A stretch of 64,000 bases of DNA from Diadophis punctatus similis (Eukaryota > Chordata > Lepidosauria > Squamata > Dipsadidae). Under the pieces are notes generated by a model. It was not told the origin of the DNA and searched no databases. It worked only from the letters and a program-made list of their open reading frames with translations. The stretch spans positions 7,422,263 to 7,486,262 of the forward strand of contig JALIGW010000031.1 of NCBI GenBank assembly GCA_023053685.1, read 5' to 3'. Shown here piece by piece: positions 21,737 to 33,344 of the stretch (its first letter is position 1; every line of letters starts with the position of its first letter). Position numbers and translations under genes: made by a program.

Positions 21737-22837
21737 ATGTGGATAAGAGATTGGATTAATTTAAATAATAACCGTATTTTGACCATAGAAGGCCACGATC
21801 TACTTATGTGTTGGCATTCCTGCCTTTGGAATAAAGAGAAGATTTCAAAAATTTTCCGGAGACACATAATTAGAGATGCACTTATTACAATTTGGCTAGA
21901 AATAAAAAGAAAACATCATATCAAAATTCCAAATTGGCTTTCAATAATGGAAGCAATTATATATCCAAACACAATTGACAGGAGTAAAATGGTAAAGTAT
22001 AAAGATATATTGGATAGAACCGGTAAATTAACAGATAGAGAAGATCTACAAAGACAAAATATAAACATAGACTGGTGGCCTTATGCACAGATAAAATCTC
22101 GATACAAGATAGACATTGAAGAATGCGGAATTGAATTGGAATCTAAACTGTTAGATAAATTATTGATTGGCCCAGAAAATAAAATTATCTCAAAATTATA
22201 TAATTATTTACTACAATATGAAAGATTCGAAGATGTCATAAAAGGTCCCATGAATGCATGGGCCCAGAACATTGGACACAATATTCACCTGGCAGATTGG
22301 GAACAGATATGGACCAGAAACCTTAAAATATCTAAATCTGCAGCATATAAAGAAAATTTTTACAAAATGAGTTATAGATGGCACTTAGCCCCAATTAGAC
22401 TTGCTAAAATTTATCCAAATTCGAATCCCACATGTTGGAAATGTAAAAAAATACAGGGTACCTTCTTCCACATGTGGTGGTTGTGCTCTGAAACGAAAAA
22501 ATTCCGGAATACAATACACAAATGGTTATTAGAAATAACTAATGAGATGATAGAATTTACCCCAGAATTATTTCTCTTGGGTATATTTAAAAAAGATTAT
22601 CATAAAAACATTAAGTATTTAGTTCTTCATATTACGACTGTAGCAAGGATAGCCTTTGCACAACTTTGGAAAAATGCAGAAACACCACCGGAAAATGTAG
22701 TAATTAAAAAAAATTACGAATGTGCAGAAATGGATAGACTTACAATGTATCTAAAGGGCCAAAAAGATTCGGAATATTATATTATCTGGGAAAAATGGTA
22801 TCAATGGGCTAAATTAAGAAGAAAAGGAAGGAAATAG
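21737..22837 (+). pseudogene. L1 ORF2p C-terminal region (366 codons open)
   Basis: The longest intact L1 stretch in the window, open from MWIRDWINLNNNRILTIEGH to the natural stop at 22835-22837. It carries the C-terminal finger CWKCKKIQGTFFHMWWLC and then LFLLGIFKK. The ATG at 21737 is internal, since a frame disruption near 21700 separates it from the GRGGFD block upstream. The finger binds nucleic acid during target-primed reverse transcription. Confidence 0.85.
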
Positions 22838-23035
22838 TGAAACCATAGGTTGTAAAATGTAAATATGTAATTAAAAATATATGTGTAATTATGATATGTG
22901 ATATAAAATTAATTGTAATATGGAAATGTGAAAATGAAAAACAATTTTGTATGATTGTAGAAATGCTTAAGGAAATATGGTAATTGTTATTTTAAAGAAA
23001 AGTGTTGAAAATCAATAAAATATATTTTTAAAAAA

Positions 23036-23404
23036 GAAAAGAAATTGCTATGGATTTTATTGTAGAACTACCACAAAGTGGGGGAAACACGAGAGAGATA
23101 ACCTCATCACTCAGACCGCCTGTATCTGCACCACCTGTCCCAATCATGATAGAAGGAGAACAACACTTTGAAATCAAGGAAATTCTTGACTCTAGGATCC
23201 ACAGAGGGAGGATCCAGTATTTGGTAGCTTGGAAACATTTGCCTTCTTCACAAAATGAATGGGTTGCTAAACAACATGTTAAAGGTCCCACCTTACTGAG
23301 AAGATTTCACTCCCAATACCCTAACAAACCTTGTTAATATATCATAATTGCTTTTGTTTATGTCTTTTACAGGTAGACCTTTTTTTCTTTTTAAGGGGGC
23401 AGCA
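23036..23404 (+). pseudogene. Second, internally deleted copy of chromovirus pol end plus 3' UTR
   Basis: Starts GAAATTGCTATGGATTTTA (same as 19559), runs to AAACACG (19612 equivalent), then jumps to AGAGATAACCTC (20376 equivalent) and reads through the chromodomain to the end of pol. It continues into the element's 3' UTR and a purine tract AAGGGGGCAGCA directly before the 3' LTR. The internal deletion is about 760 bases. It differs from the first copy by a few percent. Confidence 0.85.
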
Positions 23405-23816
23405 TGTCAGAATCCAGTGACTCTGCCATTCAATAAGAGAAGGGGGGGGGTCTTGAGTTTGAATTATCAGCATTGCTTGGATCAACTTGGATTTACAACA
23501 CATATCCTGGCACCAGTCATGTTGAAATCTCTTTATTGGGGGAAAGGTTTTATGAGGGGTAATCTAACCTGGTTTGAACGGAAGAGGCCCTGGAGAACTG
23601 TATATTCATCCTGTTCCCAGAGCAAGGGATTTTCACACTTGTGTATTGGTCAGGATTTGTATTCTGCCTAATGGGGAGGGGCTCTAAGGTTTAACTGTAC
23701 CAGCTTTGCCTAAGGGTATTCAGATCTTGCTTTGAATGGGATGTTATCACATTTGCTTATTAAAGGAATCCTTTTGAACTACCTGGCTCAGAAGTTCGTA
23801 CTTTGTAAGTGAACGG
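23405..23816 (+). repeat. 3' LTR of the chromovirus, clipped
   Basis: Matches 14933-15365 with scattered substitutions (for example CGCCAGTCACTTT versus CACCAGTCATGTT). The last 20 or so bases, including TTACA, are replaced by a (GGAA)n microsatellite, so the downstream TSD cannot be read. Confidence 0.9.
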
Positions 23817-23994
23817 GAGGAAGGAAGGAAGGAAGGAAGGAAGGAAGGAAAGAGGAAGGAAGGAAGGAAGGAAAGGAAGGAGAGAGGAAGGAAGGAAAGG
23901 AAGAAAGAAAAAGAAAGGAAGGAAGGAAGGAAAGGAAGGAGAGAGGAAGGAATGAAGGAAAGAAGGAAAGAAAGAAAAAGGAAGGAAGAAAGAA
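23815..23994. repeat. (GGAA)n microsatellite
   Basis: About 180 bases of GGAA/GGAAA/GAAA repeats with interruptions, joined directly to the clipped chromovirus 3' LTR. Confidence 0.95.
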
Positions 23995-25577
23995 ATGGGC
24001 TTATTCCCTGTTACTATATTTGTGATGTTAAACTCAGTGATAAACTCAGTTCATGGGATAAAAAGGATTTCTAGTGAACAATTAGCAAAAGATAGCCTCA
24101 AGGCTTCTCAGACTTATGAGGATCTGAATTATGTGCATGTCATTCTCATAAAATCCAGTGGAAGTTGTGACTTTGCATCCAGATAAATGAATTGCTTCAT
24201 ATTGTGTAGTGAATTAATTTTGTATTAAATATTCATAGATTGTAAGTCAAAGGAAGAAAAGAAAGTATTATACTGCTGGCATTATGGGAGGTAAAGCTGT
24301 TCTAAGGAAAGGGCAGCTATCCACCCATAACAATGCCATCAATGTAAGAGTTGTAGTTTCCCACGTTTATGTTTTATCTTGGATTATCAGATCTAGATTG
24401 CAAAACTTCAAATGACTATTAATTGGCAGCAAAGAGTTAGTATTTTCTGTCAAATGGTCGTCCAGAAATTCTGCAGCCCAGATCTCAATTATTTTACCAT
24501 TTGTAAGATCTCTCTATCTGCAGTCAAATATGGAAGGACAACAGCAAGCACCGAGAATTTGAGAAAACTGAAATGATTTTTTTCCAATGCCTGTCTTTGA
24601 AGAGCTTTCCTATGGTACTGCTAAATCTTCATGTATTACAAATGTGGCATTGAGATACTTGCTCGCCAATACATTGTATAGGACATGGACAATTACATGA
24701 GTTTACCATATCCAGGGTTATCTGCAACAAGTCACAGTTTCTTCAAAATGAAGGTATTTCCTTCATAAGTTCTACCCTTCATGTACTTGCATATGACATT
24801 GAGGTGCAAGTACAAAGGGGTGAAGTTAGCATAGCACATTTATCATTTGCTCTTCCTTATCTTATGAGGAAATGTCTATGATCATCCCAATTATTCCTTA
24901 GATCATGTATCCACAATTTGTTACTTGCACAACTCCAATAATTCATAGCTAGTTTGATCAATTTCAAGGTAAGTGTGAGGCCATGTCAGTGCCACTGGTT
25001 TTCACATAATATACCATAATAAACCGTTCCATCAATATTTGTGTTAGCCCTATCTTTCTTTTTACATTTTGATTTCTTTTTGCCTGAAGCTTTTTAAATT
25101 ATATGTTACTTTTGGGATACATCTTTCCAATTACATGCTCTTCTGCATGAATTTTGCACCTACTCAAATCCATGGTGAATTTCTTTTACATTCCAGCTCT
25201 TAGAAAAATATTGTGTCAAATTCACAGGAATAAAGGAAATTCACATAAAGAATGCTTTCTCATATTATCATCAATTTTAATCATTTAATGAGATGCTAAT
25301 CTGACATCCAATTTAATTGGGAAAGGGGTAGATAAGGTCAATCCTTCCCTCTGCACATCATTTTATCTCTGTTTTCCTGCCAAAAGAAAGAAAGAAACTC
25401 TATATCCACCAATTTCCTGAATCTAGATTTGCTCTGGTTTATTTAGTTATGATGATTCATATAAGTAATCTTTCTATAAAGGGAGATCAGCTCATATACT
25501 GTAGTTCCTCATCCTTTGTTTTATTCAAGCAAAGTTGCAGAAGATAGGTCATTAAGTAAAACAGTAATAACAATGGG
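23995..25577. other. Intronic stretch, no gene seen
   Basis: AT-rich, unique-looking DNA. No coding motif or recognisable repeat. Confidence 0.5.
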
Positions 25578-25968
25578 ACCTAATCAACAACATGAAATTT
25601 AATGTGAAGAAAAGCAATGTTTTACAGCTAGGCAGGAAAAACCAAAGGTACAAGTACAGATTAGGTGAAACCTGGCTCAAAAATAGTAACTGTGAGAGGG
25701 ACCTTGGAGTCCTAGTGGATGATCACTTAAACATGAGCCAGCCAGTGTGTGGCAGCAATCAAGTAAGCTAATACAATCCTTGGTTTGTATTAATACCACT
25801 TTATAAATCCTTAGTAAGACTACACCTGGAATACTGCATCCAGTTTTGGTCACCATATTATAAAAAAGATGTTGATACTTTGGAAGAAGTGCAAAGAAGA
25901 GCAACTAAGATGATTAAGGGCCTGGAGACCAAAACATATGAAGAAAGGTTGCAGGAATTGGGTATGGC

Positions 25969-26934
25969 GTGTGAAATTTTTGAACTTTTAATTTCCAAAC
26001 ATTAGGGGTGCTCAAAAGTTGTGACATGCCTTGGGTATTGTAACAATATTTTGGTTACTTTAATATAATTTAGATGTGCTTGGTAAGTACCGTATTTTTC
26101 GGAGTATAAGACGCACCGGAGTATAAGACCTAGATTTTAGAGGAGGAAAACAAGGAAAAAAGTATTCTGAACCAAATGGTGCAGTAATATATTATTTAAT
26201 AAAATACCAGTGTAGCAGAATACTTTTTACAATCATGTATACTTTTTACAACCATGTATACTTTTTATAAACTTCAAACTTGACAGCTTTAAGACTAGTG
26301 GACTTCAACTCCCAGAATTCCTCCTCCAGTCATGCTAGCTCAGGAATGGGAGTTGAAATCCACAAGTCTTAAACTTCCCAAGTTTGAAGACCCTTGCACC
26401 CCTAACCCAGGGGTCTTCAAACTTCACAGCTTTAAGACTAGTGGACTTCAACTCCCAGAATTCCTCCTCCAGTCATGTTAGATGGGGTAATTAGAAGGCA
26501 AAAACACTCCAATTTTTGCAAAAAACGGCCCTTTTTTTGCAAAAACAGGGCATGCAGAGGATCTGGGAAGCTTGCAGTGGACTCCTAGGGGGTGGGGGAA
26601 GGCAAAACCGCCCCAATTTTTGCAAAAAATGGCCCATTTTTTGCTCATTTTTTTTTTTTTGCAAAAACAGGGCATGCAAAGGATCTGGGAAGCCTGCAGA
26701 GGACTCCTAGGGGGTGGGGGAAGGCAAACCCCTCCATTTTTGCAAAAAAACAGCCCGTTTTTTGCAAAAATTGGATGCGGGGGTGGGGCTTCGGGAGGCT
26801 AAAAATTGCTGTATTCGGTGTATAAGACGCACCAACATTTCCATCCTCTTTTTGGGGGCAAAAAGGTGCGTCTAATACTCCGAAAAATACAGTAACTACA
26901 TAAATATAACTTTTTAACATTTTGTTTGTTTCAT
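25969..26934. mobile_element. Unidentified short element carrying a MITE
   Basis: The material between the CR1 halves consists of about 120 bases (25969-26089), the MITE (26090-26892), and about 40 bases (26895-26934). Without the MITE the element would be about 160 bp, AT-rich, and flanked by TGGC (25965-25968 and 26935-26938). No clear terminal inverted repeat. Family unknown. Confidence 0.5.
26090..26892. mobile_element. MITE with 28-bp TIRs and TA target site
   Basis: Left end CCGTATTTTTCGGAGTATAA and right end (complement) CTGTATTTTTCGGAGTATTA, both continuing GACGCACC, flanked by TA (26088-26089 and 26893-26894). The interior holds parts of a hAT MITE (TTCAAACTT...CTTTAAGACTAGTGGACTTC at 26272 and again at 26410) and tandem copies of a unit of about 150 bp rich in TTTTTGCAAAAA. 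It has no transposase. The TA site suggests a Tc1/mariner-type or similar source. Confidence 0.8.
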
Positions 26935-27302
26935 TGGCCAGTCTAGAGAAAAGAAGAACTAGGGGTGACATGATAGCAATATTCCAGTATTTGAGGGACT
27001 GCCACAAAGAAGAGGGGGTCAACTTATTTTTCAAAGCACCAGAAGGCAAGATAAGAAACAATGGATGGAAACTAATCAAGGAGAGAAGCAACCTTAATTA
27101 AGGAGAAACTTCCTAACAGGACAATTAACTGGTCCAATGGAACAGCTTGCCTTCAGAAGTTGTGGGTGTGTCATCACTGAAGGTTTTTAAGAGAAGACTG
27201 GACAGCCACCTATCTGAAATGGTATAGGGTGTCCTGCTTGAGCAGGGGGTTGGACTGGAAGACCTCCAAGGTCCCTTCCAGCTCTATTCTGATTGAACTA
27301 TA

Positions 27303-27545
27303 GAGCCGAGGTGGCGCAGCAGTTAGAGTGTGGTACTGCAGGCTACTTTAGCTGACTGTGCTCAGCAGTTCAGCGGTTCAAATTGCACTGGCTCAAAGTT
27401 GACTCAGCCTTCCATCCTTCCGAGGTAGGTAAAATGAGGACCCAGATGGCTGGGGGCAATATAAATATACATTGCTTACTGGTGTAAACCGCTTAGAGAG
27501 TGCTTGCACTATGAGGCAGTATATAAGTTTCACTAATAAATAAAG
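27303..27545 (+). mobile_element. Squamate tRNA-derived SINE, full-length type
   Basis: Starts GAGCCGAGGTGGCGCAGCAG (A-box-like) and has GGTTCAAATT (B-box-like), then the body GACTCAGCCTTCCATCCTTC, GTAAACCGCTTAGAGAGTGC and an A/T-rich tail (AATAAATAAAG). The A and B boxes would act as an internal RNA polymerase III promoter. Confidence 0.9.
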
Positions 27546-27773
27546 TAAGGTAATCTGTCACCATGAGATGAGGCATCATCAGTATGCTGAGGATACCCAA
27601 TGATGTTGTGGACATTCTTTTGCAGTGTCTGGAGGCTGGTGGAGGGGTATCTGTGTGGGGAACAACAGGCTTCAGCTGAATCCTGGTAAGACAGAGTGGC
27701 TGTGATTGGTGGGCTCTTCTGTATCTGGATGTTTCTCATCTCTGGTGTTGGATGGGGTTGCACTACCCCAGGT

Positions 27774-28051
27774 CAGAGGTGGGTTCCTCCTGGTTCAGAC
27801 TAGTTCTGTGGAACCGGTAGTTACTTGGTGGCCTGGGTCACTGAAAACGGCAGTGATGCAGGCCTGCCATCCCCTGAACCAGCTCTCTCGGCGGCACCAT
27901 AGGTGGCGCCATCTTGTTTTTTGCTTCTGCGCATGTGCAGAAGCTGTTTTTTGCTTCTGTGCATGTGCAGCTGTATTTTTAGCACTGCGCATGTGTGCGG
28001 TGCACGACGCGCCACTGAGTGAACCAGCAGCGAAGAAAACCAGAACCCACA
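27774..28051. mobile_element. hAT-type MITE in L2 (TSD CCCCAGGT)
   Basis: Starts CAGAGGTGGGTTCC and ends ...CCAGAACCCACA, flanked by CCCCAGGT at 27766-27773 and 28052-28059. The subterminal CCTGGTTC/GAACCAG pair matches the relatives at 9247 and 38075. Inside is a repeated TTTTTTGCTTCTGCGCATGTGC motif. 278 bp, no transposase. Confidence 0.85.
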
Positions 28052-28454
28052 CCCCAGGTGTGTAATCTGGGGGCACTTTCGGAGTCATGGTACCTGCACT
28101 CATGGATAGGAGAGCCTTTGCTAAATTTCATGCAGTGCACCAGTTATGTTCCTTCCTGCACAGGGAAGCCTATCTTTCTGTCATTCATGCTATGGCCATC
28201 ATCTGCTTGGACTTTGCAATGTGCTCTTCATGAAGCAACACTTGAAGAATATTCAGAAGCTTCAACTGATACAGAATGCAGATGTTTGAGCAATTTGGAA
28301 TGCTCCAAAGGTGGCACATATAACACGTCTGCTGTGTGAGCTTCATTAGGCACAGTTTGCTTCCAGTTGCAATTCAAAGTGTTATCACCTTTAAAGCCCT
28401 ACATGGCATGGGGGCAGGTTACCAGCAGAACCATCTTCTCCCATTAAATTAGCC

Positions 28455-28783
28455 CAGGGGTGTGAAACTGGATTTCTTCGAGGGCTGGATCAGCATTGTA
28501 GTTCTCCTCCGTGGGCCAGCCGGGGGGTGGGGGGAGATGGGACGGACACCTCCTGCAGCATCCTGCCAGCCAAAATGGGGTGCAGGGCAGACTTCACCCT
28601 GCCCCTGCACCTCATTTTCAGCCTGGACAGCCTTCTGCAGGACTTTGCCAGCCAAAATGGGGGGCGTGCAGCCCCCTGTGCCCTGTATTTGCTGTCAGAG
28701 GCACCGCAGGCCATTCCTTTGCTATTTCCAGGCCGGCCATGTGGGCCGAATCCAGCCCATGGGTCTTGAGTTTGACACCCCTG
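28455..28783. mobile_element. hAT-type MITE in L2 (TSD AATTAGCC)
   Basis: CAGGGGTGTGAAACTGG at the left and GAGTTTGACACCCCTG at the right, flanked by AATTAGCC at 28447-28454 and 28784-28791. GC-rich, 329 bp. Open frames inside it are low-complexity artefacts. Confidence 0.9.
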
Positions 28784-29215
28784 AATTAGCCTATCCCATT
28801 TGGTCAGTCAGAGAAGTTATGTTATGGACCCCATCAGTTAAAGAAATTTGATTGATGGGGTTCAGGAAGCGAAGGTTCTCTGTTGTCACCCCTACTCTTT
28901 GGAATATCCTCCCCCTCCAGAAGTTGACAACCGCTCACTTCTTGGTCTTTCAGAAGAGTTTGAAGACTTGCCTCTGCCAACTTGTAGGGAGGTTGCAGAG
29001 GAGCACACAATCTTGGGGTTGGTTAGCACCTTGAAGGCCATCACCCACTTTTTAATTTTAATTATTCTATCCCTGCTTTAACTGCTTCTTTTTACTGAGA
29101 GATAATAGTTTATATGATTTGTATGTTTCTATGTTTTTAATTATGCACTGTCCAGAGTCACCCTGTGAGATGGGCAGTCTGTAAGTTGGATAAATAAATT
29201 AACAATAATTTTGAA

Positions 29216-32200
29216 GAACTCTGGTTCCTATGATATCTCTGGAAGATGAAGCAGAAGAATGAAATTACAAGAATGGTTAACTTTTATATGTGGGCTTGGG
29301 CTGAGGTTTAAAATGTTTCCTGTACAAATTTTGGCCTCATTTGAAAATGGACTATTTGGTATACCTCCTGATGGATTTTCAACTCATTGCTTGAATAAAT
29401 TACAGGAATTCTTGAATAAATAATTGCTTGAATGAATGATAGGGATGTTTTATATTGCAGTTTAAGGTGATTGTTCTTTTTAACTTCAATTGGGTTTTGC
29501 AGAATAGTTGGATTTCTGCTTCTTCTGGAGCTATTGGAAGCATCAAATAAATGACAGCTTATTTTTTTTTATTTAAGCTCCCTAATGATGGAAATGCATA
29601 ATTGCAATTGATATGCCAAATACATCCTCCCCTAGGAGTAGAAAAATCAAGCAGCATGATTTAAGATGTGGTAATTTCCAGATTAGATTACTGTATTGTT
29701 TTTCATGTGGTGCTGCCCTTGAAAGCTTTGGGAAATTACAACTGATTCATAATGTCTTGGCAGATTGTTTGTTAGAACATGCTTTCTCAGAAAGCCGTAA
29801 ATAGTTTGAGACTTTAGCATGTTTTTTGTGTACAAAGAAAGAGACAGACTGATATATATTCATTTTAGTTTCAACTTTTGTTGACAGAGAATGTTATGTT
29901 TCACTCTTTCTAATGTCTCTATTTAGAATTGCACTTGATTGCATATATTAGAGGACCAGGTAAATCTCACTATGAATAATTTATAGAGAAGGAAGAAGAT
30001 ACAAATTTATTTATTATTCATTGCATTTATATTCAGTCTTTTCTTTAGAGAGCTCAGGGCAGTCTATATGACACTCATTTTGTCCTCACAATATAAATAA
30101 ATGTTGCAACAAGCTGCATGCTCCAGTTGTGAAATTAATTTTAGAAAGACACCTAGTTAAAGTAAAATTAAAGAAAAGAAGAATAGAGCACAGACTGAAT
30201 CTGAGAACAATGAGGGAATCAAAACAGAGATTGGCTTTTCACTAAGGTAACCAAGTTTGTGCAACATGTGTTGTATCTTCAATTATTTTAGTTCTATTAT
30301 TTAAAAAAACAGATCTGATATAACATTTCAGTATTCCACATTATCATAAATATTACATTTTATGGAGCAGATGAAACACTTTGTGTTTGGTACAGACACT
30401 AACATTTAGGAAATACATGTTTGATTACACTAGAGAGGAAAGTGTGGTTACAGCCCAATTATCTTTCACCAAGAAAATTGACCCAAGCTCTATTTCCTGG
30501 ACTACTCTGTAGATTGGAATATAGTTACCTTTCAATTCCTTAACTTCTCTAGATTTTGCCATGCAGTTTCAACTTAAGAATGACATACAATATATATTAG
30601 GGAAACTGTATGAAAATAAATATGGTTTTCTTGTATTTTTGAACTCATAGAATAACATGGACCTGAAACAGAATTGAGGAAGGCTTGAAGTGTAGGCAAA
30701 ATAGAATTGGATGTAGAGTTTTCTATTCCCACAGGAGTCCAGTCCATATTCAAGCATGAATAGCAAATATTGGTTTGGCAGAGAAAACTACCCTCCAAGT
30801 GCCCTTTTAAAAAAAAAACCCAGAAAAGCTTAGAAACTCACAGTCTGATTGGAACTGGTGCCAGGATAACATTTTCTCCCAAAGGCCTTTTCTGTCTCCC
30901 CCTTCCAACAATACTGTTGAACTGAGTTAAATGGGTAGTTGGTTTTCAGGACAAAAGATGTGTGTTTAGTGTAATGTGTAGGCTAGTCTAAATCAATACT
31001 TCTACAGCTGAATGAGATTGTGGAATGTACTAGAGATTCTGTAGAGCCAGAAATTGATCTCACTTCCCATTTGGCATGTTAACCAAAAGTCTATCTTTCT
31101 TTGATTTATTTTCGTAGCCTCCTGTGGATTTCATGAGAAACTTCGCTTTTGTAATTGTCCATTGATCTGTTATTTTAAACAGAAGGCAAAGTTTTCTGTT
31201 GTTTGTAATTATTTCATTTGGTTGTTGACAACTAAAAGCAAAACAACAAAAACATGAGGTCTACATTTGTATCTTGTTGATGTTGTTTTATTAGTAATCA
31301 AATAAAATTGATTATAGTTTAGAGTTTTTAAACTTTTCATTATTATAACTGCTGTGGATGTGGAAATAACAACAAAGCAAATTTGAACTGACCCTTAACA
31401 ACATCCGAACCTGTTGTATTTGGAGGTATCCTATTGAAAGGATCTTTAAATGTACTTTAAAACTGTTGCTGAAAGAGGCTGATCATGGCAACATTGACAT
31501 GAGGTTTAAAGGAAACTATTTCAGCCAGATTTTTTTTGGGTTGGGTTGGGTTGGGTTGGGTTGTTTGTAAACTATGACTTGCCAATAAGCCAAAAGAATC
31601 CTCTTTTGGTGAAAATCAAATGTTTCCAGAGTTCATGTGTATCAAAGTATAAGCATTATGAACATTAGGACACAGTGTAATCCTGTTGTACATCAGGCAA
31701 AAGTAGAATCATCGCTATGATCTTATTGAACTATTTGCTATAAACCAGAAAATGAGGCCAGGCATGCAAATGGAGCAGGAATCCACAAGAGGAAGCAACT
31801 TATACTGAAAGATTGTGATAACCACAGCAAAGCACAGAAGTACATTTATCCAGCACCTAAGCATATTTAATAATTGGTGAGGGTCTGAATCTGCCCAGTA
31901 ACAAGTCTCTGGATAAAACTGAGTGAAGCAAATAAAGGAATTAAGTTGCTTCTTTGTGCCAGACTTCTCCCAGTGCTCCTAGCCAGCGTTTTGGCAAAGC
32001 CTGTTTTAATGATGAAAGTGTATGTGTGAATGTTTACAGATCTAACTTTGTTTGATTAAATCAGTAAAACTTTATCATTGGTCTGATTATACTCAGGTAC
32101 TGCATATCTTTATTTAAAGAAGATTGGTTTATCTTGGGGATCTCTACACCCATTGATAGTGTGAATGCATGTCTTCTTTGTAAGTTTCCAGCTCTATATC

Positions 32201-33344
32201 AGGATTGCATCCTTCCTTTTCCAACCACACTCTCATCAAGGGTTAGGGGAGATTAGATAGCCCCTTAAAATTGGAAAGCAGAGAAGAGAGGCTGGGGTAC
32301 TTGTTTTCTACAGAGCAGTGGATGAAATATATCTGACTAAGTGAAACAGATTCTATAAGGATTCAGTTTTCTTTAGCAGCACATAATCTGATACCTTTGC
32401 ACATTGTAGTTTACTGAATCATAGGAGAATTATCATATTCCCAGTATGCCCAAAATGGAGTTAACTGTCCACAAGTCTCAACCTCAGGGGGATTTTGGGC
32501 TTGTAGTACTAAGTTATTTCAAGGGAAAATGAAGGATTAGGGTCAGTGGAAATATGCCAAATTTTCCAGTGAAGTATAACCACCAGAGTTGTGCTCTAAG
32601 ATGGGTGTCTATACAAGTCTTTTAAATAAAAATAAATAAAATAAATAAATTGGGGGGGCACAGAATCCTGATTGTTTGTATGTTAAAAACCAGACTTTTG
32701 ACTTGATCTGACCATGTGCAATAAGTAGTTTTCAATGATAAGTGACCACCTAGATGTATTTTCTCCATGAGGAAAATGTGGAATTGATTAGCAGGTACAG
32801 ATCAAAAAGCATCACTTGTTTTCACTATTTATACATTTTAAGTATAAATAGTAGTGCATATATTTAAAGAATATATGCATTTTCCTTATAACCAAAATGA
32901 TTGGAAGAGTCACACTCTATATGCTGGTCATGACTGATAGTGATGTAATGCTTGACTTTGAACCTCCACGCCACCATAGAGATATTTCCATTAAATTCTA
33001 TCTAAGTCTTAAATAGTACCTAGAAAGAAAGCCAAAAGCAAATGGCGAACTAAATTCTGATCCATATTTTTGCCTTAGAGGAGATCTTGGATATTTAAAC
33101 CAATAAAGCAGAGTTGGAAATGTGCAAAGTTAGAAACTCTTACCTATTTTGCTATCTATTAGCAAAAAGTCACAAGATTGGATGTTTTCATTTAAAATCT
33201 CTTAAATGTGAGACATTTTAAGGTAAAACTGCTAAATATCATGTAAGCTTTAGCAATCTTATCTTTCAATATTTGTTATGTTTAGCTTCATTTTTAGTTT
33301 CAGTGCTGTTGCACAAAGATCACAGTGATTAAATTAGTGGATCA
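29216..33344. other. Intronic stretch; minor repeats only
   Basis: About 4.1 kb of AT-rich sequence. 29680-29800 may hold an old L2 RT scrap (read as KLQLIHNVLAD). 30005-30075 resembles an antisense L2 or SINE 3' end. A (TTGGG)n run lies at 31538-31563 and (AAATA)n at 32625-32650. No exon, RNA gene or other coding signal seen. Confidence 0.5.

Larger units (their letters stand above)
20610..23035 (+). mobile_element. L1 LINE copy C inside the chromovirus
   Basis: 5'-truncated L1 that begins near the RT N-terminus and ends with an AATAAAATAT signal and A-rich tail at 23015-23040. The sequence just after the tail (GAAATTGCTATGG...) is a second copy of chromovirus pol that starts at the 19559 equivalent, while the sequence just before the L1 ends at 20608. 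The flanking chromovirus sequence is therefore duplicated. Confidence 0.85.
14933..23816 (+). mobile_element. Chromovirus (Sushi-like Gypsy) LTR retrotransposon with insertions
   Basis: 5' LTR 14933-15365 and 3' LTR 23405-23816 are near-identical. Between them come gag with a CCHC knuckle, protease, RT, RNase H, integrase and a C-terminal chromodomain, in the Gypsy order. The chromodomain and a self-priming type primer site (15367-15379) place it with the Tf1/Sushi chromoviruses known from fish and reptiles. Insertions are a solo ERV LTR at 18115-18540 and an L1 at about 20610-23035, the latter flanked by a partial duplication of pol. Stops and frameshifts occur in every gene, so it is dead. 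The LTRs differ at a few percent of sites. Confidence 0.9.
25578..27295 (+). mobile_element. CR1 LINE 3' part, interrupted at 25969-26934
   Basis: CR1 C-terminal coding remains at 25578-25968 (GTAACTGTGAGAGGGACCTTGG, TACACCTGGAATACTGCATC) and 26935-27295 (CTAGGGGTGACATGATAGCA, GGGGTTGGACTGGAAGACCT). These match the order in the CR1 copy at 33345. Stops are frequent. The break lies within GGGTATGG/CCAGTCTAG, and TGGC is found on both sides of the insert. Confidence 0.85.
27546..29215 (+). mobile_element. L2-type LINE remnant with two hAT MITEs
   Basis: Decayed L2 RT and C-terminus. Readable pieces include LQLNPGKTEWL near 27670 (the L2 LNPDKTE motif), AACTGATACAGAATGCAGATG near 28263 (QLIQNA), and the C-terminal LWNILP near 28895. 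The 3' end GCACTGTCCAGAGTCACCCT...GGATAAATAAAT is at 29145-29200. It is interrupted by MITEs at 27774-28051 and 28455-28783, each with a perfect 8-bp TSD. Confidence 0.75.

Noticed and set aside
26478..26825. Open frames on both strands in the TTTTTGCAAAAA repeats
   Set aside because: Repetitive interior of a MITE, with the same phrase in several frames.
27303..27380. Possible tRNA gene (A- and B-box-like sequence)
   Set aside because: This is the head of a SINE. The acceptor stem does not pair and the SINE body follows.
28462..28851. 129-codon plus-strand frame
   Set aside because: It spans a complete hAT MITE with TSD and runs into L2 debris, so no single gene is possible.
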